Positions 1 to 8,295 of a stretch of 13,312 nucleotides of DNA are shown in pieces. Position 1 is the stretch's first letter; each line of letters opens with the position of its first letter. The position numbers and the translations under genes are program-made. The stretch comes from Chromera velia (taxonomy: Eukaryota; Sar; Chromeraceae): the NCBI GenBank assembly GCA_018398765.1, contig JAHBMJ010001464.1:17501-30812 (forward strand), given 5' to 3'. Below the pieces are notes generated by a model. That model ran no database searches. It worked only from the letters and a program-made list of their open reading frames with translations, and was not told the DNA's origin.

Positions 1-125
1 AAGAAAGAAAGAAAGAAAGAAAAAAAGAGAGAGAGGAAGGAGGGAAGGAGGGAAGGAAGGAAGAAAGAAAGAAAGAAGCAGAGAAAAGAAGAAAAAAAGA
101 AAAAAAGAACGAAAGAAAGAAAGAG

Positions 126-200
<75 letters not shown>
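1..200. repeat. polypurine GAAA/GGAA/GA microsatellite
   Basis: Nearly uninterrupted purines on the plus strand: GAAA tetranucleotides, some GGAA, ending in a pure GA run at about 167-198 and then a short G run. It resembles the larger tract at 9340-10483. No coding signal is visible, and open frames through it are trivial products of the repeat. Confidence 0.95.
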
Positions 201-202
<2 letters not shown>

Positions 203-505
203 ACGGGGGGGGGGTGAAGGAAATTCAATTATTGAAAGAAGGCAGAGAAAAAGAGGGAAGAAAGGGAGGGAGGAAAGAAAAGATGCGAACGCATAAAAGG
301 AGAAAACAGATGGAGAGAAAGGCATATTAAGGAAAGACAACAGAGAAGAAAACATAAAGGACTCACTTCAAAGAGTGTCGGCGCAGACCGAATTAAGAGT
401 AGGGAAGGCTTACCTAAAGGGCTCAGAAGAAAAAACTAAAAAAAGATGTGGAAGGGAAGAAGTGACGACTGGAACTGCAAGCAGCGAAGTGCCATAAATC
501 ATCAA
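201..505. other. purine-rich unassigned stretch
   Basis: Purine-rich but less regular sequence with no recognisable gene on either strand. It lies downstream of the last recognisable exon (512-622) of the minus-strand transposase-like gene, so it should be that gene's intron or 3' part. I looked for a continuation of the transposase domain on the minus strand here and did not find one. Confidence 0.5.
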
Positions 506-511
506 ACTGAC

Positions 512-622
512 CACAAAATGTGGGACCGCTGTCGCTGCTTGCCCTTCCGTATCTATTATGATAGTCAGGACGTCGTGAGGGTAGATTCTCAACAAGTATC
601 TCAAGTCATAGTATGCCTGTCT
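512..622 (-). CDS. transposase-like exon with IIID..Q..PHF motif
   Basis: This 37-codon exon is bounded by a TTTGCAG acceptor (G at 623) and a GTCAGT donor at 511-506. The product starts [20 protein letters not shown] and continues through [17 protein letters not shown]. Joined in phase 0 to the preceding exon it gives H...Q...R..YY..R....P..VL.IIID...Q....PHF, the order expected for the catalytic core of the transposon family; the Asp is a candidate first acidic catalytic residue (inference). Past the donor the frame (VSLMIYGTS...) no longer looks like the family, which supports splicing there. No further exon was found to the left. Confidence 0.55.
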
Positions 623-947
623 CTGCAAATGGTGTGCAGTCAAATACAATCAAGAAGAAACTGATTTTCAATGATCACAAGGGACTATAGCTCTGTCATA
701 AAGATCTGAATCTTTTGGACTAGCTTGGTTCTGGAAGCAAAAAAAGAAAAACGTGAGCTGCAAGTGCTTGAATGAGTTAAAAAGGTGCACACGCGTGCCA
801 CTGGACAATAAAGGAGGAGATGCCATCACGCGTGCACCAATCTAGCAGAAAAAATGCAAAAACAGAAGAAGGGGTTGGGCAGGGCAGAACTCTATGGAAA
901 AGCCAGATATATCCTGTGATGCCCTGTACAGCAAATTCCTGACTTAC
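623..947 (-). other. intron of the transposase-like gene
   Basis: A 325-nt interval between GTAAGT (947-942) and TTTGCAG (ending at 623), phase 0 on both sides. The motif order of the transposon family is continuous only when this is removed. Nothing else is recognisable inside it. Confidence 0.55.
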
Positions 948-1700
948 CACTGCCATCTGAAAACGGTTATGCTCGACCAGGGCCCTCTTCACTCGTCTTC
1001 TTGCATCAGGAAGAAGAGTCTTCCTCAGTTTCCAGTTCAAGTAGCAGTACGTGTTACAGCGCGAGAACTTTTTATGCTTTCGAAATCGAACTTGGCGTCC
1101 AAACCTCTTAAGACATTTGTAGAAAAGACGAAGCTTCGGGGGATCGTCGAATAAATGAAGCTCCCGATCGTCGGACAATATCGTTTCGTACAACATCCTC
1201 CTCTTTGCAAACGGAAATTCAACAGTGTTTGTGGAGTCTGGAGGCGTATCGGCCATCGTCAGCCTCGCATGATTAATGTAAGATTCAATTTCATCCCACT
1301 TTCTTTTCTTCCCACCGGTCTCCCCTTGCTTTCGGCTGAATGACTCAAGACCATTAAAAACGTCCCCCATTCTCCTTACGAGTGTCCCTGCCCCCGTCCC
1401 AGTAAGAACTTTGAATGCTGTGCGGCATACCGCTCTGCTTCGAAACTCCTAGGGCATGGTTGCTAATTCGAGCTACAGTTGTTTACTTTGCATCACCTTG
1501 ATCTCCTGCATCTGAGAGGTGGCCTGGTCTGCCTCGGTCATCTATGCCCGCTCCCTCCTGTATTCTCTGACCTCTACAAACGTGAAATTGCTACAGCAGA
1601 ACTTGAAGCAACACTTTGTGTTCAAAGCATTTCTAATGGCAAAAGGATCTACTCGGTGAAGGTTTCTGATTTTATACTGTTGACGGTCCCGCCCCTCCAT
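948..1700 (-). CDS. transposase-like exon(s), N-terminal half, with three in-frame TAGs
   Basis: A 251-codon frame from ATG 1700-1698 to the donor at 948/947. Visible in order: a Cys-rich segment around residues 29-36 (KCCFKFCC), VREYRRER near 44-51, VCRTAF just after residue 85, a helical linker with the hydrophilic segment [15 protein letters not shown], then the knuckle-like [20 protein letters not shown], and finally [11 protein letters not shown] at the donor. TAG codons occur at 1544-1542, 1475-1473 and 1451-1449, with no TGA or TAA. Either these are nonsense mutations in a dying element, or an intron (GTCAGA at 1571-1566 to CCCTAG ending at 1449, 123 nt, phase 0) removes all three. The intron reading is neat, but the excised part contains residues that look family-like (R..Y). 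The ATG at 1370 would start a shorter version of the same frame. Confidence 0.55.
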
Positions 1701-1777
1701 GTTATGTCCGACCGATCTTGGATGTGACGGGAGTGCAGAGAATACAAATGCAACACGGAGGAGCAGCCACAGTCACG

Positions 1778-2622
1778 GAAACCCACCCATACCCAGCATG
1801 CAGAAAAAAAACAGCCTTTGGCAGTTCGAGTAGACGCTATGTGAAAGCCTGAAGGCTTTCCTTCAAGTTCCGCAAATCTGAAGATTATTGCCCAGATCAC
1901 CCTGATCTGGACAATACAGACCTGTGCGAATAGGAGCTGCCTCTCCAAGTGTGGAAACCCACCCAAACTCTTCAAGCAGCGACAAAGCAGCGTCTTATAC
2001 TCCCAGTAGACGCTATGCGAAGGCCTGAAGGCTTTCCTTCAGGTTCCGCAAATCTGAAGACTATTGCCCAGATCACCCTGATCTGGACAATACAGACATG
2101 TGCGAACAGGAGCTGCCTCTCCAAGTGCGGAAACCTAACCAAACTCTTCAAGCAGTGAAAAAGCAGCGTCTTATACTCCCAGTAGACGCTATGCAAAGGC
2201 CTGAAGGCTTTCCTTCAGGTTCTACAAATCCGAAGATTATTGCCCAGATCACCCTGATCTGGACAATACAGACCTGTGCGAACAGGAGCTGCCTCTCCAA
2301 GAGCGGAAACCTAACCAAACTCTTTAAGCAGCGATAAAGCAGCGTCTTACACTCCCAGTAGACGCTATGCAAAGGCCTGAAGGCTTTCCTTCAGGTTCCG
2401 CAAATCCGAAGATTATTGCCCAGATCACCCTGATCTGGACAATACAGACATGTGCAAACAGGAGCTGCCTCTCCAAGTGCGGAAACCCAACCAAACGCTT
2501 CAAACAGCAATAAAGCAGCATCTGATACTCCGAGTAGACGCTTTGTGAAGGTCTTAAGGCTTTTCTTCGGGTCTAATCCGAAGATTGTTGCCCAGATCAC
2601 CCTGATCTGGACAATAGTGAGA
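1778..2622. repeat. 176-bp tandem satellite, about 4.8 copies
   Basis: The anchor TAGACGCT begins at 1831, 2007, 2183 and 2359, each exactly 176 bases apart. A diverged copy (TAGACGCTTTG) begins at 2535, again 176 bases on, and carries a 4-base deletion internally. A degraded partial unit lies at about 1778-1830. Each unit holds two inverted repeats: CCTGAAGG-CTTT-CCTTCAGG, and a longer hairpin around CCAGATCACCCTGATCTGG. The unit length is not a multiple of 3, so open frames across it shift and are not genes. The block ends about 80 bases upstream of the ATG of the minus-strand transposase-like gene, so it may be part of that element's 5' region rather than an independent satellite. Confidence 0.9.
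1886..1916. repeat. satellite hairpin, first of five
   Basis: TATTGCCCAGATCA, a 3-base CCC loop, then TGATCTGGACAATA: 14-base arms with one mismatch (C/A). The same structure recurs at 2062-2092, 2238-2268, 2414-2444 and 2586-2616. The inner CCAGATCACCCTGATCTGG is unchanged in all five copies, while surrounding satellite positions differ. Confidence 0.9.
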
Positions 2623-3192
2623 ATGCAAGCATACATATATATATATCAATAGCCTATACGTGTATATACAAAAATCGACAGTGCATGCATATTGGCCCCA
2701 GAAAACAGATCATGTATATGCATGCATGCATGCAGCTAGGGATTCGCTTTCACGGGCCACTCACACCCGCATGCATACATCAAATGTATATATATCGATG
2801 TATCGATATTAATACATAGTTTTTGTCGAGTTTTGTATGCAATAAAGCGGCTTTTAATCGAGAGTTCAGAACCAGAGCTTGAGGTCTCTCTCCTGCAGAG
2901 CTGTTTAGCTGCTATGATCTAAGCGCCACCCAAGCTGCACGGCCTGCCGCGGACCGCGAGACGGATATGCCGGAGACTTGAACGGCAAAAAAAAGCTGTG
3001 AGAAAATTAAGACGTGAGGGTGGAACCCCTTGAAATTCTTCTCACCATTCTTCTTCCGAAATGGAGAAGCCTCCAATGACAAGGAGCCTACTTCTTCTCA
3101 TGGTCAGCTAATTCATAATTGTAGCTTTGCTCTTGAAAGCCTTTTTCATTTCTTCAGGTTTTTCTTTCAGTGAATTGAGGTAGGATCCCCAG
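2623..3192 (+). other. AT-rich low-complexity and probable leader region
   Basis: Positions 2623-2830 are TA/ATGC-rich low complexity (runs of ATAT and ATGC). AATAAA occurs at about 2841. From 2870 to 3192 the sequence is mixed, with a pyrimidine-rich stretch at about 3141-3170 ending in TTTCTTTCAG, possibly a leader-intron acceptor just before the ATG at 3193. A 16-codon upstream frame begins at ATG 3061 and ends at TAA 3109-3111. No promoter motif can be supported. Confidence 0.4.
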
Positions 3193-3736
3193 ATGGTGGG
3201 GGAGATGAAATTTGACTTTCCGTTTACTCCTCTGGCAGAAAGCCAGAGAGAGTTCCTTCTGAACGTATTCGCAGAGATTCAAATAACTTCACAGATTCCT
3301 CAAGACTTCTTAGATGCTGTTGACAAGGCCTTTGATACGAAAACACCTTTTGAGCAGTATGCAAGTGAAATTCAACAAGTGGTGCAGTATATGTCGGGGA
3401 AGACCGGGACTTGCCCAATTAAGGAGCCAGGCCATGCCCTCCAACTGTGCGAAACTCATGAAAAGAATCCGATCCGCCTTGGGGTAGTAGGGGCTTTTCT
3501 TTCCTGTACCAGTCTTGAAGACCTATACCATATGTTCTTTGCAGATCTGAGAATCCTTAAGGGGAAGGTGGTGGTTACTGACGGGAGGGCTCTGCTTCTG
3601 ACAGCCGCTTACTTGGGCGTGTGTGGGTTCAAAGCACACAGAAAGGCTCCAGAAGCCGTTCTGGCAGCTTTTACAGAGTGGAAATTCCGGATCGACAAGT
3701 CCGTGACAAAGGAAAATGCGGCTGCCTATTTTCTTG
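3193..3736 (+). CDS. exon 1, N-terminal helical domain
   Basis: 181 codons plus one base. The ATG at 3193 follows an in-frame TAG at 3181, so it is the first available start unless the exon begins by splicing at the CAG just before it. The product begins MVGEMKFDFPFTPLAESQRE and has alternating helices with a hydrophobic segment LLLTAAYLGVCGF near residue 135. No signal peptide or membrane span is convincing. The frame stays open to a TGA at 3781, but the GTCAGT at 3737 joined in phase 1 to the TAG acceptor at 4024 gives ...AAAYFL-AQK-TTDDK... with no break, so I end the exon at 3736. Family unrecognised. Confidence 0.65.
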
Positions 3737-4024
3737 GTCAGTTTTCATATCTGGATTATTGTCCAAAATCGTCCGACCTCTGACAATAATTTTGGTCCAA
3801 CTTTGACGGTGCCGTTTTTTTTCATGCAAATGTATTTCTTTGTGCTTATTGCGCCTCTACATGATGGAAAGAATGACTGTTTTCCTTCCAAGCCTTGATC
3901 TTATTGTCAGAGTTCGGGTTAACTCTGACAATAATTCTTGCCGTCTCCATGTGGATCATTTTTTGACAGCTCTGCCTCTTATGCTCTTATTGTCCTTCTG
4001 GCTTTCTCTGATTGATCTGTGTAG
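3737..4024 (+). other. intron 1 with clustered TTATTGTC motifs
   Basis: A 288-nt phase-1 intron from GTCAGT to CTGTGTAG. It contains TTATTGTC or its complement five times (3756, 3782, 3901, 3927, 3987) and a perfect 14-base inverted repeat at 3901-3914 / 3921-3934 with a 6-base loop. Pyrimidine-rich towards its 3' end. Confidence 0.6.
3901..3934. repeat. perfect 14-bp inverted repeat in intron 1
   Basis: TTATTGTCAGAGTT, loop CGGGTT, AACTCTGACAATAA. The right half repeats directly as CTCTGACAATAATT at 3778-3791 and 3923-3936, 145 bases apart. Confidence 0.95.
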
Positions 4025-4386
4025 CTCAGAAGACTACTGATGACAAGCGGCTCGAAAGGGGCCTCGTCTTTTATGCCCAGTTGGTGTTGAGAGTGCAGAT
4101 GGACATCGCCACGAAGGAGAATAGGGCAAAGGCCAGAGCCAACAAGAAGGCCATCGAGGCACGCGATATCAAGCTCAAGGCGCTTAAGAACCACGTCAAG
4201 GAGCTGACCAATGTAAACCCAGCCGACTCTGTCCTGAAGCTCGGCCTGGCCTCCCTCGACCTCCCGGTGGAGACGAGAATGCTGATAGACACGCTTGATT
4301 CGGAAGTCAACGCAAAAAGGATTGCAAAAGGAGAGGAGATGAAGTTTTGCAATTCGAAGAGGCTGGCATCGCATGTATTTCTTGAT
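4025..4386 (+). CDS. exon 2, basic Lys/Ala helix segment
   Basis: Begins after TAG at 4022-4024, with two bases completing the split Ala codon, then QKTTDDKRLERGL. It encodes about 120 residues rich in Lys, Ala and Glu (ENRAKARANKKAIEARDIKL), suggestive of a long helix, then LTNVNPADSVLKLGLASLDL. The end is uncertain: GTCAGT at 4387 and GTATTT at 4375 are both phase 0, and either joins exon 3 in frame. Beyond 4387 the sequence becomes a CT microsatellite. Family unrecognised. Confidence 0.6.
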
Positions 4387-4422
4387 GTCAGTCTCTCTCC
4401 TTCTCTCCCCCCTCTACTTGAA

Positions 4423-4424
<2 letters not shown>

Positions 4425-4476
<52 letters not shown>

Positions 4477-4548
4477 TGCTATGCATATGTGTGTGTGTGT
4501 GTGTATGTGTGTGTGTATGTGTGTGTGTGTATGTGTGTGTGTGTGTAT
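4425..4548. repeat. compound (CT)n-(GT)n microsatellite
   Basis: About 24 CT units at 4425-4472, a 15-base separator, then interrupted GT/GTAT repeats to about 4548. Confidence 0.95.
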
Positions 4549-4732
4549 GCAATTGTCTCTTTCGGTCTTCGCACGCGTGCGCAGTCACCGTACTACCACC
4601 ATTTGATACCTGATTCAAAAGGACAGTTCTTTTTTATTTCTGGAAAAAGTTACTGTCCCCGACAGAATCAGACAATCTGATGATCTCTGACATGAAGCCT
4701 TTTTCCTAGACTTTTTCTGACAGAACAGGTGC

Positions 4733-4797
4733 TGGCCTGCAGTGACAAATTCGCCTTCTGGGTATCCCCCACAAGACGAATTTGTCACTGCGGGCCA
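4733..4797. repeat. 21-bp-arm hairpin
   Basis: Left arm 4733-4753 (TGGCCTGCAGTGACAAATTCG) pairs with 4777-4797, with one T/C difference that would be a G-U pair in RNA on one strand. The loop is 23 bases. It lies inside intron 2. Confidence 0.9.
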
Positions 4798-5360
4798 AGT
4801 TATCTGGGTTGTCTCTTGTCGATCTGTCTGTAGATCTGTTTAGAGTTATTTACATTCTTCTTGGTCTAAAAGCGGTTTCAAAATCTTTGATGGGCAGAGA
4901 TGATAAAAGCGGCCTCTATAGCTTTCAAATCGGTGGTAAGACGTTGATGGTTGGGTTGTTGGGTGGGTTTGATAAGAAACTCAAGGGCTCCGGAAGTTCT
5001 TCGTGCAGTGCTACCTGTGGTATCGTATAGTCACTTGCACACTGAGTCTACTAACAGTCTTGCCTTTAGAAGAACACGCCTAGGAAACCACGGCGTTGCT
5101 GCGCCCAGCAATCGGGATTGTAGCATGTATGGGCACTGTTTCGGTCTTGCTTTTGGCAACCCACTGCTTTGCCTGTGTGTTGCTGTGTCTTCTAGGACGG
5201 ACCAACCTCCCCAGAGCAGAATTGCTTTACACGATTAATTGATCTGCCCAAAAATTTAAAATGTGTTGACCTTCTGTTCTCCCATTCTATCGTGATTTGC
5301 CCGACATTTTGCAGCCCGATGTATCATCCCCGTTTGCTCCCTCCTTGCTCTTACCTGCAG

Positions 5361-5567
5361 CTTATGCATATGAAGCTGGTTACGGACAAGAAGATCCAGG
5401 AGACCTGCCTACTGCCCTGCTACTCTGAAGAAGAGAGGAGATCAATGTGCGGTCTTGTGAGTTCTGCACTGTTGTCTGCCTCTGGAAAAAAGCCTATTGC
5501 CACCATTTTTGGAGAATACCTCTCAAGACAGCGGGTAAAGACGGTTCTGACCAAGCTCCTCACAACA
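5361..5567 (+). CDS. exon 3
   Basis: Exactly 69 codons between TTACCTGCAG and the donor GTCAGT at 5568, phase 0 at both ends. The product begins LMHMKLVTDKKIQETCLLPC, contains YSEEERRSMCGLVSSALLSA and the basic segment LSRQRVKTVLTKLLTT at the donor. The frame stays open beyond the donor to TGA at 5700, but that extension (SRLLWLFLFVFLLV...) is low-complexity hydrophobic and intron-like. Family unrecognised. Confidence 0.6.
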
Positions 5568-6066
5568 GTCAGTCGACTACTTTGGTTGTTCCTCTTTGTT
5601 TTTCTCCTTGTCAATGATGCTTGCAGCTTTAGTTCCAACCAATTGATTATCGTCGCTGCTTTACTTTCATTGGTTCCCCCTGCCCTTCTCGGAACCTGTT
5701 GAAGAATTTTTCTCTTATCTTCTTTTTTTTTCCCCTTCTATTTAAATGATTGATTGAATGAGTGAGAGACTGATTGAGCGAGTAAACGAACGAACAAGCG
5801 AGTGAGTAAGTAGGCGAGAGAGCGAGCAATTTTGCGACTTTCTCACTGCCTGCCTGCCTGCCTGCCTGACTGACTGGCTGGATAGCTGGCTGGCTTGCTG
5901 GCTGCCTAACTGACTGACTGACTCACTGATAGACTGACTGACTGACTGACAGACTGAGACTGACTGACTGACTGACTGGTTATCTTTGTTTTTTCTCTTT
6001 CTATTCGCATTTCTGACGTCGCCTGTCCAGGACTAAGAAACGGGTGTGTTTTGCATCTATTTGCAG
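5568..6066 (+). other. intron 3 with CTGN tetranucleotide tract
   Basis: 499 nt, phase 0, ending in ATCTATTTGCAG. A T/C run at 5705-5740 is followed by GAGT-like and CTGC/CTGG/CTGA repeats at about 5750-5978. Confidence 0.6.
5847..5978. repeat. CTGC / CTGG / CTGA tetranucleotide repeat
   Basis: Successive CTGC, CTGA and CTGG blocks, changing by one base at a time. Contains many CTGAC and CTAAC strings that resemble intron branch-point sequences. Confidence 0.9.
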
Positions 6067-6702
6067 GAGCAGACCGAGACCCGGCGAGCAGCTAAGGAAT
6101 TCTTCCATATCCTTAATGAGGGCGGAGCAGAGATCCTCAAAGCCTGCCTCTCGGTGGTGGAGGCCGCAGACCGAACCTCCCGTCGGCACTACGAGCTCGA
6201 AAAGCTGTGTAAGACCGCCGCTCCCTTCAACCAAAAGCTGTGGAAAGCTGTCCAGAGTGAGACCGTAGACGTAGAGGACAACGTGCAGGCGAATCAGATA
6301 CATATGCTGGAGGTGCAGGTCGAGAAGGACAAGGAGGAGAATGAACGAAAACGGAAGGCCCAGCTGGAGAACGAGGAGAAGCTTGCCAAGCTCAAGCAGC
6401 AGAAGCTTGACAAGGAGCACGCAGACTGGTTGGAAGCCGTCAAAGGGGTCGAAGAGCAAAACAAGATCATCGCCCAGGAGCACAAGTCTGTGGTGGATGA
6501 GCAGAGGTGTGAAACCCTCTTATGACTTGAAGAGCGCACCATCATCGTCCGTCACGATATCGGCGCTCTGATCGAGTTCAGAACTGGAATGCAGACTCCC
6601 GCTACTGTTGCGGGAATCGTCATTGACTGCCCCCTTGACACTCGTCTCCAGCTTGGACGCTATGCTCGCAAAGGCACCCTCACAATCAGGGACCTAGATA
6701 AG
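6067..6702 (+). CDS. exon 4, long charged coiled coil, interrupted by TGA
   Basis: Starts after TTTGCAG, phase 0, with EQTETRRAAKEFFHILNEGG. From about 6250 to 6520 the product is dense in Glu, Lys, Gln and Leu with heptad-like spacing (EKDKEENERKRKAQLENEEK, LAKLKQQKLDKEHADWLEAV), a convincing coiled coil. After TGA at 6523-6525 the same frame continues LEERTIIVRHDIGALIEF, ...VAGIVIDCPLDTRLQLGR, and reaches RDLDK at the donor GTGCGT (6703), which joins the next exon in phase 0. Frame and composition are therefore coding on both sides of the TGA. The possible mini-intron from GTGTGA at 6507 has no AG giving a multiple-of-3 length, so it does not rescue the frame. Family unrecognised. Confidence 0.65.
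6523..6525 (+). other. in-frame TGA (context TTA TGA CTT)
   Basis: Splits exon 4 with coding-like sequence on both sides in one frame. It is followed by CT, as is the terminal TGA at 10878. Nonsense mutation, sequencing error, or a read-through/recoded codon are all open. Confidence 0.85.
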
Positions 6703-7069
6703 GTGCGTGAAACAAAACTGTTTCATTTGAAAATTTTCTGTCCGTTTGTGATTAAAGTGGCTTTCGCGAGTTTTATTCGACTGTTTTATATGCAGTACGT
6801 TTTCTCCCACTTGAGGCTTTCTGTCCCCTTTTTGACGGCGCCAGGCCACATAATTTTGCTTGTATGCTTGAATCTTTTCATCACCAACTTTTTTTTGTTT
6901 TTGCGTTTCGTCGAAACGCACTCTCACACTAGAATTTGTGTTTGTTCTTTTTTCTTCTGAATTAGAGTTTTGGTTCCTTCATTGGTCTCTCTCCTGAATC
7001 AGATGCATTCATTCGTCAACTTCCCCTCGCTGTGTCTCTCCCTTTCTTCCTCCTCTTTCTGTTTTGTAG
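6703..7069 (+). other. intron 4
   Basis: 367 nt from GTGCGT to GTTTTGTAG, phase 0. T-rich with a pyrimidine tract from about 7020. No repeat or gene recognised. Confidence 0.6.
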
Positions 7070-7302
7070 AAGAAGTTTGGCGACGTCGTCAAGGAGGCCC
7101 TGCCAATGAAGACGCACAGAGACACGTGGATGGCTGTCCGGCTTGCCCCCCAAAGTGGGCACTTCCCCATAGACATCGTGATCAGCAAGATGGCGATGCA
7201 TTTTTTGGCAACCAGTGGGTACAGGATTGATCCTGTATACGTCCAAAACGATGATCCTGAGACAAAAAAGTCTGTCGATGCTTCAATTTCGTTTCACGTG
7301 TG
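7070..7302 (+). CDS. exon 5, compact mixed alpha/beta segment
   Basis: Starts after TTTTGTAG with KKFGDVVKEALPMKTHRDTW, then MAVRLAPQSGHFPIDIVISK and HFLATSGYRIDPVYVQ, followed by a hydrophilic stretch. The 3' end is ambiguous because the exon runs into a GT repeat. Phase-2 candidates include GT|GTGTGT near 7302, TC|GTTTCA and GG|GTACAG; CAC|GTGTGT would be phase 0 and would need the later acceptor TATCCAG in the next exon. Family unrecognised. Confidence 0.55.
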
Positions 7303-7309
7303 TGTGTGC

Positions 7310-7354
<45 letters not shown>

Positions 7355-7420
7355 AGAGAGAGAGAGAGGTGGGGGAGTGGGGTAGGGAGGCGAGGAGAAG
7401 AGAGCGAGAGAGAGAGAGAC
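7299..7420. repeat. (GT)n and (GA)n microsatellite
   Basis: GT run at about 7299-7350, then GA runs at about 7353-7368 and 7400-7419. Confidence 0.95.
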
Positions 7421-8295
7421 GGCAGCTTGTGGCCAGACACGGCACGCTCAAGACAGATTGGCAGAAAAAGAAGTTGTGCCTATCATATGAGCGTATCAAA
7501 AACATCATGCACAGTTAGAACCAAGGAAGGATGTCGACAGAGTAGGATATAACTCGCATGGACGCGTTTCTAACAGTTATGTTTTGTCCTCCTACGTTGT
7601 TTGTTCTTAATAAGATAAGTACTGGTTCGGTATGTAGACATCCGTTGGTGGACTCTATGCCAAGAAAGGGTCAAGCACTCTCCTCCATGAAAACTGACTG
7701 GCCGGATGATGGGTTTGAGCCGTTTTTTTTCTTTTTTTTTGGCAATCTCCCAGAGGCGTTCCACTCTTGATCTTGACAGTGTCAGCTTTGTGCTTTCTGG
7801 TTTCTACATCTGTGCAACATATGATTTTGTACGTATCTGTCTGTAACGCGGTACGACACCTGAATGTTCGCGTCTATGCGTCTGTGCGTGTATGTGTATA
7901 TGTATGTGTGTATGTGTGTGTGTGTGTGTGTGTATGTGTGTGTGCGTGTATATATGAGTATATGTGTGAGTGTGTAAGTGTGTGTGTGGACGTGTGTGTG
8001 TGTTAGTGTATGTGTATAAGTATGTATGTGTGTGGCGTGTGTGTATGCGTATGTGCGTGTGTGTGTGTATGTGTGTGTGTGTATATGTATATGTGTGTGT
8101 CTGTGTCTGTGTCTATGTCTGTGCATGTGTGTGTGTATGTGTGTGTATGTGTGTGTGTGCATGTACGTTTGTGTGTGAATGTACGTTTGTATTTGTGTGT
8201 GTTCGATTGTGTAAGTGGCGGCGTTCGCTGATTTGTCTATACGACTGATGGTTTGACTCATTGCCTTTCCGCTGCATCTCCGCTCTTCCTTGCAG
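7303..8295 (+). other. intron 5 (GT-rich)
   Basis: About 990 nt ending in CTTCCTTGCAG. Contains GT and GA microsatellites (7299-7420) and a compound TG/TATG/TGTC block (about 7880-8215). The sequence between 7420 and 7880 is unassigned. Confidence 0.55.
7880..8215. repeat. interrupted (TG)n microsatellite
   Basis: About 335 bases of TG units with TATG, TGCG and TGTC variants. The frames through it on both strands encode only Val/Cys/Met or His/Thr repeats. Confidence 0.95.

Larger units (their letters stand above)
512..1700 (-). mobile_element. 5' portion of a spliced DNA-transposon-like gene
   Basis: Seen: a minus-strand reading frame starting at ATG 1700-1698 in a favourable context (A at -3, G at +4), continuing in one frame to a GTAAGT donor at 947-942, then joining in phase 0 to an exon at 622-512. 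Known: a widespread eukaryotic transposon protein family (from memory, proteins with a DUF7869-like catalytic region, common in oomycetes, algae and corals) has an N-terminal Cys pair, a VCR.AF motif, an F..C..C knuckle, then H...Q...R..YY and IIID..Q..PHF in that order. All of these appear here in the right order. Inferred: this is the N-terminal half of such a transposase. The remaining catalytic segment would lie left of the window or is lost. It abuts the 176-bp satellite on its 5' side. Confidence 0.6.
4387..5360 (+). other. intron 2 (microsatellites plus 21-bp hairpin)
   Basis: Phase-0 intron of 974 nt ending in TTACCTGCAG. It holds a CT run (about 4425-4472), a GT run (about 4488-4548), the hairpin at 4733-4797, and otherwise unassigned sequence. 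An 82-codon open frame at 4782-5030 starts inside the hairpin and shows no supporting signal. Confidence 0.55.

Noticed and set aside
1778-2622. CRISPR-like array
   Set aside because: Units are whole 176-bp tandem copies with no unique spacers, in eukaryotic DNA.
1949-2652. Series of 65-80 codon frames with similar sequences on both strands
   Set aside because: Each is the same satellite unit; the 176-base period is not a multiple of 3, and the frames do not persist across units.
4782-5030. 82-codon frame in intron 2
   Set aside because: Starts inside the hairpin arm, has no splice support and no recognisable composition.
6507-6534. Mini-intron removing the in-frame TGA
   Set aside because: Available AG ends give 26 or 28 nt, which break the downstream frame.
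7782-8261. 159-codon minus-strand frame of His/Thr repeats and its plus-strand partners
   Set aside because: Pure translation of an interrupted TG microsatellite.
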